Positions 25,065-33,823 of a DNA stretch of 64,000 nt are shown in pieces. The notes under the pieces are model-generated. The model was not told the DNA's origin and searched no databases. It saw only the letters and a program-made list of their open reading frames with translations. Source of the DNA: Roseovarius atlanticus (GTDB lineage: Bacteria > Pseudomonadota > Alphaproteobacteria > Rhodobacterales > Rhodobacteraceae); contig NZ_LAXJ01000002.1 of assembly GCF_001441615.1 (NCBI RefSeq), positions 186,001 through 250,000 of the forward strand, given 5' to 3'. Each line of letters starts with the position of its first letter. Within the stretch, counting starts at the first letter, position 1. A program made the translations under genes and the position numbers.

Positions 25065-25847
25065 ATGAAGATTGCCAGTTTCAACATCAACGGGATCAAG
25101 GCGCGTCTGAACGCCCTGACCGACTGGCTGGATGAGGCACAACCCGACGTCGCGCTGCTGCAGGAGATCAAGACGGTCGACGACGGTTTCCCGCGCGAGG
25201 TGTTCGAGGAGCGCGGCTATAACGTCGAAACCCACGGTCAGAAGAGCTTTAACGGCGTCGCGATCCTGTCGAAACCGCCGCTGGAAGACGTCACCCGGGG
25301 CCTGCCGGGCGACGAGGAGGACGATCACGCAAGGTGGATCGAGGCGACGGTCGTGGGGCAGACATCGTCGGTGCGACTGTGCGGTCTGTATCTGCCCAAC
25401 GGAAACCCGGCGCCGGGTCCGAAATACGACTACAAGCTGGCCTGGATGCAGCGTCAGAAGGCCCGCGCCGCCGAGTTGCTTGCCGCCGAGGAACCCTTTC
25501 TGATGGCCGGAGATTACAACGTCATTCCACAGGATGAGGACGCCAAGCGCCCCGAGGCCTGGGCCGAGGACGCGCTGGCCCTGCCGCAAAGCCGGGCAGC
25601 CTTTCGCGAGCTTCTGGCCATGGGATTCACCGAGGCCTTTCGTGCGCGTGTGCCTGGGCCCGGCCACTACACATTCTGGGATTATCAGGCGGGCGCCTGG
25701 AACCGGGACGACGGCATCCGCATCGACCATTTTCTGCTGAGCCCGCAGGCGGCGGATCACCTGGTGGACGTGGGGATCGACAAGGAAATCCGCGGACGGG
25801 ACAAGCCGTCGGACCATGTTCCGATCTGGGTCGAACTGGATGTTTGA
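25065..25847 (+). CDS. xth: Exodeoxyribonuclease III / AP endonuclease
   Basis: DNA-repair nuclease of 260 residues in the endonuclease/exonuclease/phosphatase fold. Metal ligand Glu34 is in LLQEIK, and catalytic motifs AGDYNVIP, RIDHFLLS and SDHVPIWVEL are all present. The start is ATG 25065, behind GGGAGG (25053-25058); the longer frame reaching 24993 has no comparable site. It would nick DNA at abasic sites during base-excision repair. Confidence 0.94.
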   Translation: MKIASFNINGIKARLNALTDWLDEAQPDVALLQEIKTVDDGFPREVFEERGYNVETHGQKSFNGVAILSKPPLEDVTRGLPGDEEDDHARWIEATVVGQTSSVRLCGLYLPNGNPAPGPKYDYKLAWMQRQKARAAELLAAEEPFLMAGDYNVIPQDEDAKRPEAWAEDALALPQSRAAFRELLAMGFTEAFRARVPGPGHYTFWDYQAGAWNRDDGIRIDHFLLSPQAADHLVDVGIDKEIRGRDKPSDHVPIWVELDV

Positions 25848-25854
25848 TCCGCGA

Positions 25855-25891
25855 AAAGGCCAGAGATATGCGGATATTGCATACCTCTGGC
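25855..25891 (-). terminator. Terminator-like hairpin between xth and the porin-like gene
   Basis: A 13-bp stem with one mismatch: 25859-25871 pairs with 25879-25891 around a seven-base loop. Reading leftward it is followed by CTTTTC. That orientation fits termination of the porin-like gene, and the stem may also stop xth transcripts from the other side. Confidence 0.6.
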
Positions 25892-25913
25892 AACGTTATG
25901 GTTCGTTCCGGGT

Positions 25914-26828
25914 TTAGAACGCTGCGTCAAGCCCGGTCGATACTGCATTGTGGCGCGGCGACATGACAGAGCGCGAAACGCTGTTGAGCGGAGGTTCGGC
26001 GTTGGCACCGCCAAGAGGAACCGTGACCCCGAGGCGAACGGTGTCCACGTCAGCGCTTCCTCCGCCCAAGGACACGTCGGTTCGCGCCAGTTCGAGCGAC
26101 AGCATTGCCGAGGCACTCATGACCCGATCAAGGCTGTAGCCCACACCAATGCCATACGTTGTAGCGTCCGCATTCACATTGCTGATGTCCAGATGGTTCA
26201 CCCCGGCAAAACCGCTGAAGCCATTCGCGAAGGAATAGCTGCCCCCAAGGCCCCACGACGAAATGTCGACGCTGCCACCACCGCCAGAAATCTCGGAATT
26301 GATGTAGTGTCCGCCGACTCGAAACTGTTCCGACGCCGCATAACGGATGTTTACGCCGTAATCCACCCAGTCCGCGCCAGCAGGCAAGCTTGGCGAGGTT
26401 TCAGACTCTCCGAGGAAAAGCTCGATACCGAATTGATTGGTTACATATCCGCCGCTCAAGCCATAGGAGGTCACGTCGAGACTTCCGGCGCCGGTCGGAT
26501 CCAACGAAGCGTGGTCGAGATATCCGCCAACCACGGCACCGTTGTTGAACTGGTAATTGAGCGTCAGACCGAGGTCCATTGCATCCAGATCACCCGCGCC
26601 GTCAGGGTCGATTTTTGCAATCGTTCCGTCAAAGCCAAGATGGACACCGCTGTCGAAGCTGACAGACCCTGCACCATCCAAGGTGAATGAGGAAATATCG
26701 CCACCGCCATTGGAAACGGACGAATGGGCGTAGCCCAAAGTTGCTGCGCCACGGAATTCCTGCGCCAGCAAGCCAGCCGGCAAGCACACCACCACGGCCC
26801 CCACAAGGGCACTATACGAATAAGTCAT
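25914..26828 (-). CDS. Porin-like outer-membrane beta-barrel protein
   Basis: A secreted protein of 304 residues. A signal peptide (ALVGAVVVCLPAGLLAQ) is followed by a Gly-rich, alternating polar/hydrophobic sequence typical of transmembrane beta strands: VHLGFDGTIAKID, LGLTLNYQFNNGAVVGGYLDH, YGIGVGYSLDR. There is no C-terminal Phe in the usual strand; the chain ends GLDAAF after a short tail. Length and composition resemble small Rhodobacteraceae porins. The start is ATG 26828 with AGGA seven bases upstream. The solute is unknown. It faces xth and is followed by a hairpin. Confidence 0.7.
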   Translation of the reverse strand: MTYSYSALVGAVVVCLPAGLLAQEFRGAATLGYAHSSVSNGGGDISSFTLDGAGSVSFDSGVHLGFDGTIAKIDPDGAGDLDAMDLGLTLNYQFNNGAVVGGYLDHASLDPTGAGSLDVTSYGLSGGYVTNQFGIELFLGESETSPSLPAGADWVDYGVNIRYAASEQFRVGGHYINSEISGGGGSVDISSWGLGGSYSFANGFSGFAGVNHLDISNVNADATTYGIGVGYSLDRVMSASAMLSLELARTDVSLGGGSADVDTVRLGVTVPLGGANAEPPLNSVSRSVMSPRHNAVSTGLDAAF

Positions 26829-26930
26829 TGTTTTCCTATATTTTACTGCTCGTGACACAACGCTAATTTCCAGTGCGGGCGAGGTAAACGCGGTAACTCT
26901 ACGCAGAGTTGATAACCTTTTACGCGTGCC

Positions 26931-28106
26931 TCATTTGCCACATCCTGTGGCCGTGACGTCGTAGCCGTAGATCCAGTCGAACTGCCCCACCAGTTGGCCG
27001 GGCATCAACGCCCCGCCGATACGCAGCGCTGCGTGGGCGGCAAGGCGCAGCGGTGGAAAGGCGAGATGGTATTTCCATGCGTTTCTGCTGGCCGCGTCGA
27101 CGACCTGCCGCACCCGATCTGCCCGCATACCCTGATAGGCCGCGAACGCGTTGTCCAGATCAGCACCGTCAGCCAGGCAGATGCCAAGCGCATAGGCATC
27201 CTCGAGCGCCATGTTGGCCCCCTGGGCCATAAAGGGCAGCGTCGGGTGGGCCGCGTCGCCGGTCAGCACCACGCCACCCTCGTGCCATTTTGCGGCCACC
27301 GGATGGCGGAACAGCCCCCAGCGGTGTACTTTTTCCACGCGGTCGAGCAAATCCTTCGCGTCGCGCCCGAAATCGCCGAAGACGCCGCGCAGCGTGGCCG
27401 GATCGTCCTCGGCGGTCCAGCTTTCCTCTTGCCACTGGGCCCGTTCCTGTACGGCGACGAGGTTGCGCATACGCCCGCCGCGCAGAGGATAGGTGACAAG
27501 ATGCCGGTGCGGGCCCATGAATACCTGCGCCTGAGGATCGGCGCCGGTTTCGGGGATCACGGCGCGCCAGGCCACCTGCCGGGTGAAGAAAGGGGCGGAC
27601 GTGCCGTTGAGCGCCTGCCGCGCAACCGAGTGAAGCCCGTCCGCGCCGACAAGCAGGTCGCAAGTCAGCGTCGTGCCATCGCGCAGCCATACCTTGGGCG
27701 CGGGGTCTGGCGTCACGGACGCCACCCCATGATCCAGACATATCTCGACCCCTGCCGCGCGGGCCGCGTGCTCCAGGATATGGATCAGGTCCGCGCGGTG
27801 CACAAAATGGTAGTCTCCGCACGGCAGCCGCGCGAGATCGAGCCGCACGACCTCGGCCCCCTTGTAGTCGCGCAGAAGCACCGACCGTCCGCGCACGGAT
27901 TTCGCCCGCAGCGCACTGCCAAGCCCCAGTTTTTCGAGCACGACGAAGCCGTTGGGGCTGATCTGAAGCCCGGCGCCGACCTCGGCGATCCGAGGGGCCT
28001 GTTCGAGCACGCGTACAACGGCGCCCGCGCGGCGCAGCATGATCGCCGTCGTCAGCCCGCCTATGCCTCCGCCGAGAACGATGCAGTTGAGAGACGCGAT
28101 ATCCAT
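26931..28106 (-). CDS. FAD-dependent aromatic-ring monooxygenase (salicylate hydroxylase-like)
   Basis: Class A flavoprotein monooxygenase of 391 residues, the type that hydroxylates aromatic acids with NADH or NADPH and oxygen. It has the N-terminal dinucleotide motif GGGIGGLT, the second flavin motif DGLHSVARQAL and the third GDAAHPTLPFMAQGANMALED. Length matches salicylate or 3-hydroxybenzoate 6-hydroxylases. No ring-cleavage gene is nearby, so the substrate is open. The gene ends 102 bases before the porin-like start. Confidence 0.85.
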   Translation of the reverse strand: MDIASLNCIVLGGGIGGLTTAIMLRRAGAVVRVLEQAPRIAEVGAGLQISPNGFVVLEKLGLGSALRAKSVRGRSVLLRDYKGAEVVRLDLARLPCGDYHFVHRADLIHILEHAARAAGVEICLDHGVASVTPDPAPKVWLRDGTTLTCDLLVGADGLHSVARQALNGTSAPFFTRQVAWRAVIPETGADPQAQVFMGPHRHLVTYPLRGGRMRNLVAVQERAQWQEESWTAEDDPATLRGVFGDFGRDAKDLLDRVEKVHRWGLFRHPVAAKWHEGGVVLTGDAAHPTLPFMAQGANMALEDAYALGICLADGADLDNAFAAYQGMRADRVRQVVDAASRNAWKYHLAFPPLRLAAHAALRIGGALMPGQLVGQFDWIYGYDVTATGCGK

Positions 28107-28122
28107 GCCGGTCCTATGAATG

Positions 28123-28152
28123 CGAAAACGCCGAAGCTTAAGCCCCGGCGTT
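28123..28152 (-). terminator. Intrinsic terminator after the DksA-like gene
   Basis: Reading leftward, AACGCCG (28146-28152) pairs with CGGCGTT (28127-28133). The 12-base interior can itself pair through GCTTAAGC, and TTTTCG follows directly. It lies 27 bases after the DksA-like stop and before the monooxygenase start, so it would separate the two genes. Confidence 0.6.
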
Positions 28153-28178
28153 CCGATTTCGGTAGGGTTTTTCCGCGA

Positions 28179-28601
28179 TCAGTCGTCGCGGTGAACCTTT
28201 TCGCGCCGCTCGTGCCGCTCCTGGGCCTCGAGGCTCATGGTCGCGATCGGGCGGGCGTCGAGGCGTTTGAGGCTGATGGGCTCGCCTGTGACTTCGCAAT
28301 AGCCGTATTCACCCTCGTCGATGCGGCGCAGCGCGGCGTCGATCTTGGCGACCAGCTTGCGCTGGCGGTCGCGCGTGCGCAGTTCCAGCGCCCGGTCGGT
28401 TTCCTCGCTGGCGCGGTCGGCCACATCGGGAATGGCTCGCGTGCCGTCCTGAAGGCCCTCGATGGTATCGCGGCTGTCTTCGAGCAACTCGCTCTTCCAG
28501 GTCAGCAGCTTGCGACGAAAATACTCCACTTGCCGTTCGTTCATGAACGGCTCGTCTTCGGCCGGAGTGTAATCCTCCGACAGAACCACGTCCTGTTTCA
28601 T
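28179..28601 (-). CDS. dksA: DksA-like RNA polymerase-binding protein lacking the zinc cysteines
   Basis: A 140-residue transcription factor that would enter the RNA polymerase secondary channel and mediate ppGpp-type control. The coiled-coil tip acidic pair is present as Asp59 and Asp62 in PDVADRASEE, matching E. coli Asp71/Asp74. The C-terminal globular domain aligns with canonical DksA, but only Cys102 of the four zinc ligands remains. The other positions are Thr105, Met122 and Glu125. A one-cysteine DksA is known from Rhodobacter sphaeroides. The start is ATG 28601 because AGGAGGG lies directly upstream; the in-frame GTG at 28634 has a weaker site. Confidence 0.9.
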   Translation of the reverse strand: MKQDVVLSEDYTPAEDEPFMNERQVEYFRRKLLTWKSELLEDSRDTIEGLQDGTRAIPDVADRASEETDRALELRTRDRQRKLVAKIDAALRRIDEGEYGYCEVTGEPISLKRLDARPIATMSLEAQERHERREKVHRDD

Positions 28602-28804
28602 TTCCACTCCCTCCTGAAGGTCTGCGTCGGTCACCCAACTTCCCCTTTAGAATTCCACCTTGTGGCGTGCAATTACACGCGCCTCGACAGATTGTCACTA
28701 CACAAATGCCGGCCATTGATGTGAATTCCCCATGACACTAGGGTGCCGCGAAAATTCCATGCAGCCCGACACTTGCGCGCGGCGGAACCGAAAAAGGGAC
28801 GCTC

Positions 28805-29644
28805 ATGAAATTCGAAGGCACCGACGCCTATATCGCCACCGACGACCTGACCGTCGCGGTGAATGCCGCCGTGACGCTGGAGCGCCCTCTTTTGGTCAAA
28901 GGCGAGCCGGGCACCGGAAAAACCGAGCTGGCCAGGCAGGTCGCCAAGGGTCTCGGCCTGCCGATGCTGGAATGGAACATCAAGTCCACCACCAAGGCGC
29001 AGCAGGGTCTTTACGAATACGACGCCGTCTCGCGCCTGCGCGACAGCCAACTGGGCGAGGAGCGCGTGCACGACGTTCGCAACTACATCCGCAAGGGCAA
29101 GCTGTGGCAGGCCTTCGAGGCAGAGCAAAAGCTGGTTCTGCTGATCGACGAGATCGACAAGGCCGATATCGAGTTTCCAAACGACCTGTTGCAGGAGCTG
29201 GACCGGATGGAGTTCCACGTCTACGAGACCGGCGAGACGGTCCGTGCGAAGGCTCGCCCGATCGTTATCATCACGTCCAACAACGAAAAGGAACTGCCAG
29301 ACGCCTTTCTGCGCCGCTGCTTCTTTCACTACATCCGCTTCCCGGACCCCGAGACGATGAAACGGATCGTCGAGGTGCATTACCCGGGCATCAAGGAACG
29401 GCTGCTGACCGAGGCATTGACCCAGTTCTACGACATCCGCGAGCAATCGGGGCTGAAGAAGAAACCGTCGACCTCGGAAGTGCTGGACTGGCTGAAACTG
29501 CTTCTGGCTGAGGACCTGACAGCGGAAGACCTCAAGCGCGACGGAGCCGACGCGCTGCCGAAACTGCATGGGGCGCTGCTGAAGAACGAGCAGGACGTGC
29601 ACTTGTTCGAGCGACTGGCGTTCATGGCGCGGCGCCAAAGATAA
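28805..29644 (+). CDS. MoxR-family AAA+ ATPase
   Basis: A 279-residue AAA+ ATPase with Walker A GEPGTGKT (33-40), Walker B LLIDEIDKA, sensor 1 IITSNNEKELPDAFLRRC and the arginine finger RRC region. MoxR proteins act as chaperone-like ATPases that mature enzyme complexes, usually with a VWA partner. Such a partner occurs here at 31550, after a DUF2927 lipoprotein and a small membrane protein. AAGGGA precedes the ATG. The client complex is not evident; no CO dehydrogenase or methanol dehydrogenase gene is present. Confidence 0.9.
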   Translation: MKFEGTDAYIATDDLTVAVNAAVTLERPLLVKGEPGTGKTELARQVAKGLGLPMLEWNIKSTTKAQQGLYEYDAVSRLRDSQLGEERVHDVRNYIRKGKLWQAFEAEQKLVLLIDEIDKADIEFPNDLLQELDRMEFHVYETGETVRAKARPIVIITSNNEKELPDAFLRRCFFHYIRFPDPETMKRIVEVHYPGIKERLLTEALTQFYDIREQSGLKKKPSTSEVLDWLKLLLAEDLTAEDLKRDGADALPKLHGALLKNEQDVHLFERLAFMARRQR

Positions 29645-30000
29645 CGGGTGCGCCCTATTCTTTGGCAAACGTGCGCGGATGGGTGACATTGCGGCAACGA
29701 TCACGCGCTTTTGCGGACAAAGGGAATTCTCGCAAGACCGTTGTTTGGGAATCATTCCTGAAGCGTTTCGAATCGCGATTCGTCCTGCTGGCGAATCGGC
29801 CACAGTTTTGTCTTTTTTGCTCCTTACTGGGGACGAAGTAAGAGGCGAAGACGACACCTGTCCGGTAGGTTAATCGAGCAGCAGGTCGCATTGCGTGCAC
29901 TGAAAGATGCGCAGAAAGACCAGGCAAAGACTGCGCCGGATGGCAGGACGGACCACGACGACCGCCGGCCACTTGGGACCATACAGGCATCGGGGGGCTT
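29645..30000. other. 356-bp intergenic region without a convincing gene
   Basis: No credible ORF with an RBS is seen. Base composition is less GC-rich than the neighbours. The region contains four GANTC sites within 49 bases (29749-29797) and a 14-base palindrome (29769-29782). It probably carries the promoter for the DUF2927 lipoprotein gene, so that gene may not simply be read through from moxR. Confidence 0.7.
29749..29797. promoter_or_regulatory. Cluster of four GANTC (CcrM-type) sites around a palindrome
   Basis: GAATC at 29749, GAATC at 29770, GATTC at 29777 and GAATC at 29793. The middle two form the perfect palindrome CGAATCGCGATTCG (29769-29782). GANTC is the CcrM methylation target in alphaproteobacteria, where clustered promoter sites can give cell-cycle-dependent expression. 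Function here is inferred. Confidence 0.4.
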
Positions 30001-31356
30001 ATGCGCCGCGTCATTCTTCCATTGTTCCTTATGCTGGGCGCGTGCGTTCCCAGCCCTTCCAGTGAAATGCCGACGCGGGCGGCAACGCCCACCGCCAGCA
30101 GCCTTCCAGCTTTGAAATCCTTTTCCGCGCCGCGCCCGGTGCCGCCGTCACGGTCCAACAGCGATATCGCGCGTGATTTCCTGGAACTGTCGTTCCAGCT
30201 TGAATCGGGGCGCAAGCTGCAGAATTTCTCTCGGTTCGAGGGGCCGATCTCGATTCGGGTCACGGGCAATCCGCCCTCGACGCTGATCCCCGACCTGAAC
30301 CGGCTTGTGCACAGGCTGCGCACCGAAGCGAAGATCGACATTGCTCGGGTTCGCTCCGACGTGGCCAATATCACGATCGAGGCCGTTCCGCGGGCGCAGA
30401 TCCGCCGGCACCTGCCGAAGGCGGCCTGTTTCGTGGTGCCCAATATCAGCCGCCTGTCGGACTACCGCGCGGCGCGCAACAAGCGGCAAACGAACTGGAG
30501 CACGCTGGTCGAGCGCAAGAAGATCGCGATTTTCCTGCCCAATGACGCTTCGCCACAGGAAGTGCGCGATTGCCTGCACGAAGAAGTGGCGCAGGCGCTC
30601 GGCCCGCTCAACGATCTTTACCGCCTGCCCGACAGCGTGTTCAACGACGACAACGTGCACACCATTCTGACCGGGTTCGACATGCTGATCCTGCGGACCT
30701 ATTATTCGCCGGAACTGCACTCGGGCATGACGCAAGGCCAGGTTGCGGCGCGGCTGCCCTCGATCCTGTCGCGGCTTAATCCGGCCGGTGACACCATTGC
30801 CCCGCGTGCTCTGTCTTCGACACCGCGCGCGTGGATCAAAGCGGTGCAAACCGCGCTTGGGCCCGGCGCAGGCCATTCGCAACGACTGGTCGCGGCAAGT
30901 GAGGCGCTGCGGATCGCAGACGCTATGGACTGGCACGATCACCGGCGGGCATTCTCGCATTTCGCCATGGGGCGCCTGACCCAGGCCGCGCAGCCCGACA
31001 CGGCGTTCGAGCATTTCCGTCTGGCCGAACGGTTCTACAGCCAGACCCCCGGCACCGAATTGCATCGCGCCTATTCCGCCTCTCAGCTGGCCGCGTTTGC
31101 CATCGGTGAAGGCAACGGGCAACTGGCGCTGACCATTCTGGCACCGCATCTTGCGATCGCGGAACGTCATGAAAACGCGGCGCTTCTGTCCACGCTCATG
31201 TTGCTTCGGGCCGAAGCGCTGGACCTGACGGGCCGCGTCGCAGAGGCGCAGTCGGTGCGGCTGGACAGTATCGGCTGGGCGCGATACGGGTTCGGCGCGG
31301 ACTGGGCGGTGCGTGCGAAACTGCGGGAAATCTCATCGCTCAGCCCCCTGAAGTGA
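30001..31356 (+). CDS. DUF2927 lipoprotein
   Basis: A 451-residue lipoprotein: the signal MRRVILPLFLMLGAC ends in lipobox LGAC. A Ser/Pro-rich linker precedes the DUF2927 domain (about residues 50-270: SRSNSDIARDFLELSFQLESGR, CLHEEVAQALGPLNDLYRLPDSVFNDDNVHTILTGFDMLILRTYYSPEL). The HEEVAQALG and NDDN segments resemble a zinc-protease-like active-site helix, which is my inference. The C-terminal part looks like helical TPR-type repeats. It sits between MoxR and VWA genes, a grouping seen in other Rhodobacteraceae. GGGGGG precedes the start. Confidence 0.82.
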   Translation: MRRVILPLFLMLGACVPSPSSEMPTRAATPTASSLPALKSFSAPRPVPPSRSNSDIARDFLELSFQLESGRKLQNFSRFEGPISIRVTGNPPSTLIPDLNRLVHRLRTEAKIDIARVRSDVANITIEAVPRAQIRRHLPKAACFVVPNISRLSDYRAARNKRQTNWSTLVERKKIAIFLPNDASPQEVRDCLHEEVAQALGPLNDLYRLPDSVFNDDNVHTILTGFDMLILRTYYSPELHSGMTQGQVAARLPSILSRLNPAGDTIAPRALSSTPRAWIKAVQTALGPGAGHSQRLVAASEALRIADAMDWHDHRRAFSHFAMGRLTQAAQPDTAFEHFRLAERFYSQTPGTELHRAYSASQLAAFAIGEGNGQLALTILAPHLAIAERHENAALLSTLMLLRAEALDLTGRVAEAQSVRLDSIGWARYGFGADWAVRAKLREISSLSPLK

Positions 31357-31373
31357 CCTGACGGGAAGACAAG

Positions 31374-31541
31374 ATGATCGTTCTATTCGGCGCGATCCTG
31401 GGCGCGAGCCTGGGCGCATTCACGGCGTGGCGGCGCAAGGGGCGTACCGCCGATATCCTGCTTTACGCGGCGGTCTATTGCCTGATCTTCACCCTGCTGG
31501 GGCTTTTTGCTACGCTGATCATCCACCGCATGTCGATCTGA
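31374..31541 (+). CDS. Small two-helix membrane protein (55 aa)
   Basis: A 55-residue protein from ATG 31374 to TGA 31541. It has two hydrophobic helices, residues 1-18 (MIVLFGAILGASLGAFTA) and 28-50 (ILLYAAVYCLIFTLLGLFATLII), joined by the basic loop WRRKGR. It begins 17 bases after the DUF2927 stop and ends eight bases before the VWA start, so it is almost surely co-expressed. It is too short for most gene callers. GGGAAGAC precedes the start. Function unknown; position suggests a membrane partner of the MoxR/VWA pair. Confidence 0.75.
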   Translation: MIVLFGAILGASLGAFTAWRRKGRTADILLYAAVYCLIFTLLGLFATLIIHRMSI

Positions 31542-31549
31542 GGTAAGCG

Positions 31550-32734
31550 ATGTTCCTGCCCTTCTTCGAGAACCTCAGGAAGGCGGGTCTGCCGGTCTCG
31601 CTGCGCGAGTACCTGACCTTTCTGGAGGCGATGGGCGCAGGGCTGGTGACCTACGATCTGGAGGGTTTCTACTATCTCGCCCGGACCGCGATGGTGAAGG
31701 ACGAGCGGATGATCGACCGCTTCGACCGCGCGTTCGCCGCCAGCTTCGAGGGGCTGGAAGCCATCAGCTCCAGCGACGTGATCGAGGCCGTCGACATCCC
31801 GCAGGAATGGCTGGAAAAGCTGGCCGAGAAGTATCTGAGCGAAGAAGAACGGGCCGAGATCGAGTCGCTTGGCGGGTTCGACAAACTGATGGAGACGCTG
31901 AAGGAACGCCTGAAGGAACAGCAGGGCCGCCACCAAGGCGGCAACAAGTGGATCGGCACGGCAGGCACCTCGCCCTTCGGTGCCTACGGCTACAATCCCG
32001 AAGGCGTGCGGATCGGGCAGAAGGAAAGCCGGCATCAGCGAGCGGTCAAGGTCTGGGACAAGCGCGAGTTTCGAAATCTCGACGACACGGTCGAGCTGGG
32101 CACGCGCAACATCAAGGTCGCGCTGAAGCGGCTGCGTCGGTGGGCGCGGGACGGCGCCGAGGAAGAGCTGGACCTGGACGGCACGATCCGCGCCACCGCA
32201 GAGCATGGTTACCTCGACGTCAAGACACGCCCCGAGCGGCGCAACGCGGTCAAAGTCCTTCTGTTTCTAGACGTGGGCGGGTCGATGGATCCGCATATCA
32301 AGATGGTCGAAGAGCTGTTTTCGGCCGCGAAAACCGAGTTCAAGCACCTGGAATATTACTACTTCCACAATTGCCTGTACGAAGGCGTCTGGCGCGACAA
32401 CCGCCGCCGCTGGGACGCGCAGACGCCCACCGACGAGGTGCTGCGCACTTACGGGCCGGATTACAAGTGCATCTTCGTAGGCGACGCCTCGATGTCGCCT
32501 TACGAGATCGCCTATCCGGGGGGCGCCAACGAGCACTGGAACGCCGAGGCGGGACAGGTCTGGCTGCAGCGGGCGCGCGCGCAATGGCCAGAGCACCTTT
32601 GGATCAACCCGGTGCCCGAGGCCTATTGGGACTATACCCATTCGATCGGGATGATCCGCGAGATCTTCGAGGATCGGATGGTGCCAATGACCCTTGAAGG
32701 GATCGAGCGCGGCATGAAAGAATTGGGCCGATGA
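31550..32734 (+). CDS. VWA domain protein, CoxE-like partner of MoxR
   Basis: A 394-residue protein. The N-terminal helical part (LPFFENLRKAGLPVSLREYLTFLEAM) is characteristic of CoxE/VWA partners of MoxR ATPases. The C-terminal von Willebrand A domain has a MIDAS start DVGGSM (241-246), with the second loop in FVGDASMSPYEI. The pair MoxR-VWA usually inserts metals or assembles complexes. A GAXXN-rich middle (GRHQGGNKWIGTAGTSPFGAYG) precedes the VWA fold. AGGTAAG is the Shine-Dalgarno. Confidence 0.9.
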   Translation: MFLPFFENLRKAGLPVSLREYLTFLEAMGAGLVTYDLEGFYYLARTAMVKDERMIDRFDRAFAASFEGLEAISSSDVIEAVDIPQEWLEKLAEKYLSEEERAEIESLGGFDKLMETLKERLKEQQGRHQGGNKWIGTAGTSPFGAYGYNPEGVRIGQKESRHQRAVKVWDKREFRNLDDTVELGTRNIKVALKRLRRWARDGAEEELDLDGTIRATAEHGYLDVKTRPERRNAVKVLLFLDVGGSMDPHIKMVEELFSAAKTEFKHLEYYYFHNCLYEGVWRDNRRRWDAQTPTDEVLRTYGPDYKCIFVGDASMSPYEIAYPGGANEHWNAEAGQVWLQRARAQWPEHLWINPVPEAYWDYTHSIGMIREIFEDRMVPMTLEGIERGMKELGR

Positions 32735-32881
32735 TAGGTCCGTACCGCGCAGGCCAGACTTGCCAAAAGCGAACGCACTGCATTGGTCAAACCTGGAAAT
32801 CTTGTCCGTGCGCCGGAGTATTTCCGCCAAGAGAAAAAACGCTCAGTGGACAAGCATTGTTCGGCATGACAGGGGGTTTGC

Positions 32882-33823
32882 ATGAGCGTGCGCAAGATCA
32901 TCATCGACACGGACCCCGGGCAAGACGACGCCGTTGCGATCCTTCTGGCGCTGGCAAGCCCGGACGAGGTCGAGGTTCTGGGGATTACCTGCGTTGCCGG
33001 CAACGTGCCGCTAGACCTGACGACACGCAATGCGCGGATGGTGTGCGAGCTTGCCGGGCGGCGCGACATCAAGGTTTATGCCGGGTGCGACCGCCCGCTG
33101 GACCGCGATCTTGTGACGGCAGAACATGTGCACGGCAAGACCGGGCTTGATGGTCCAGACCTTCCAGAACCAACGATGCCGGTCGAGGATACGCACGCTG
33201 TCGATTTCATAATCGAGACCCTTCGGCAGGAGTCCGCAGGCACTGTAACGCTGGTGCCGATCGGACCGCTGACCAATATCGCCACAGCGTTCCGCAAGGC
33301 GCCCGACATCACCCGGAACGTGCGGGAGATCGTTTTGATGGGGGGCGCCTATTTCGAGGTGGGCAACATCACGCCAGCGGCCGAATTCAACATCCATGTC
33401 GATCCTCAGGCGGCCGAAGTCGTCTTCCGCTCAGGCGCGCCAATCGTGGTCATGCCGCTCGACGTGACGCACAAGGCGCTGGTGACGCGGGTGCGCAACG
33501 ACGCCTTTCGCGCCATCGGCAACCGGGTCGGTGTGGCCGTGGCCGAGATGACCGACTTTTTCGAGCGCTACGACCGCGAAAAATACGGCTCGGACGGGGC
33601 GCCGCTGCATGACCCCTGCACCATTGCCTACCTGATCCGGCCAGAGCTGTTTTCGGGCCGAAAGATCAATGTCGAAATCGAAACCCGCTCGGAACTGACT
33701 ATGGGAATGACGGTGGCCGATTGGTGGGGCGTGACCGACCGCGCGCCCAACGCGCTGTTCATAGGCGACGTGGATGCCGACGGGTTCTTTGATCTACTGA
33801 CCGAAAGGCTGGCCCGGTTATGA
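32882..33823 (+). CDS. Nucleoside hydrolase (IunH family)
   Basis: A 313-residue hydrolase that splits ribonucleosides into base and ribose. The calcium-binding signature DTDPGQDDAVAILLAL is at residues 10-25. The second set is GGAYFEVGNITPAAEFNIHVDPQAAE and HDPCTIAYL. The family is reliable but purine versus pyrimidine preference is not readable. The stop overlaps the start of the following GNAT gene (ATGA). Confidence 0.93.
   Translation: MSVRKIIIDTDPGQDDAVAILLALASPDEVEVLGITCVAGNVPLDLTTRNARMVCELAGRRDIKVYAGCDRPLDRDLVTAEHVHGKTGLDGPDLPEPTMPVEDTHAVDFIIETLRQESAGTVTLVPIGPLTNIATAFRKAPDITRNVREIVLMGGAYFEVGNITPAAEFNIHVDPQAAEVVFRSGAPIVVMPLDVTHKALVTRVRNDAFRAIGNRVGVAVAEMTDFFERYDREKYGSDGAPLHDPCTIAYLIRPELFSGRKINVEIETRSELTMGMTVADWWGVTDRAPNALFIGDVDADGFFDLLTERLARL

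Noticed and set aside
26994..28724. A 576-codon open frame antisense to the monooxygenase and DksA-like gene
   Set aside because: The opposite strand carries the FAD motifs and the DksA coiled coil; the frame itself has no domain signature.
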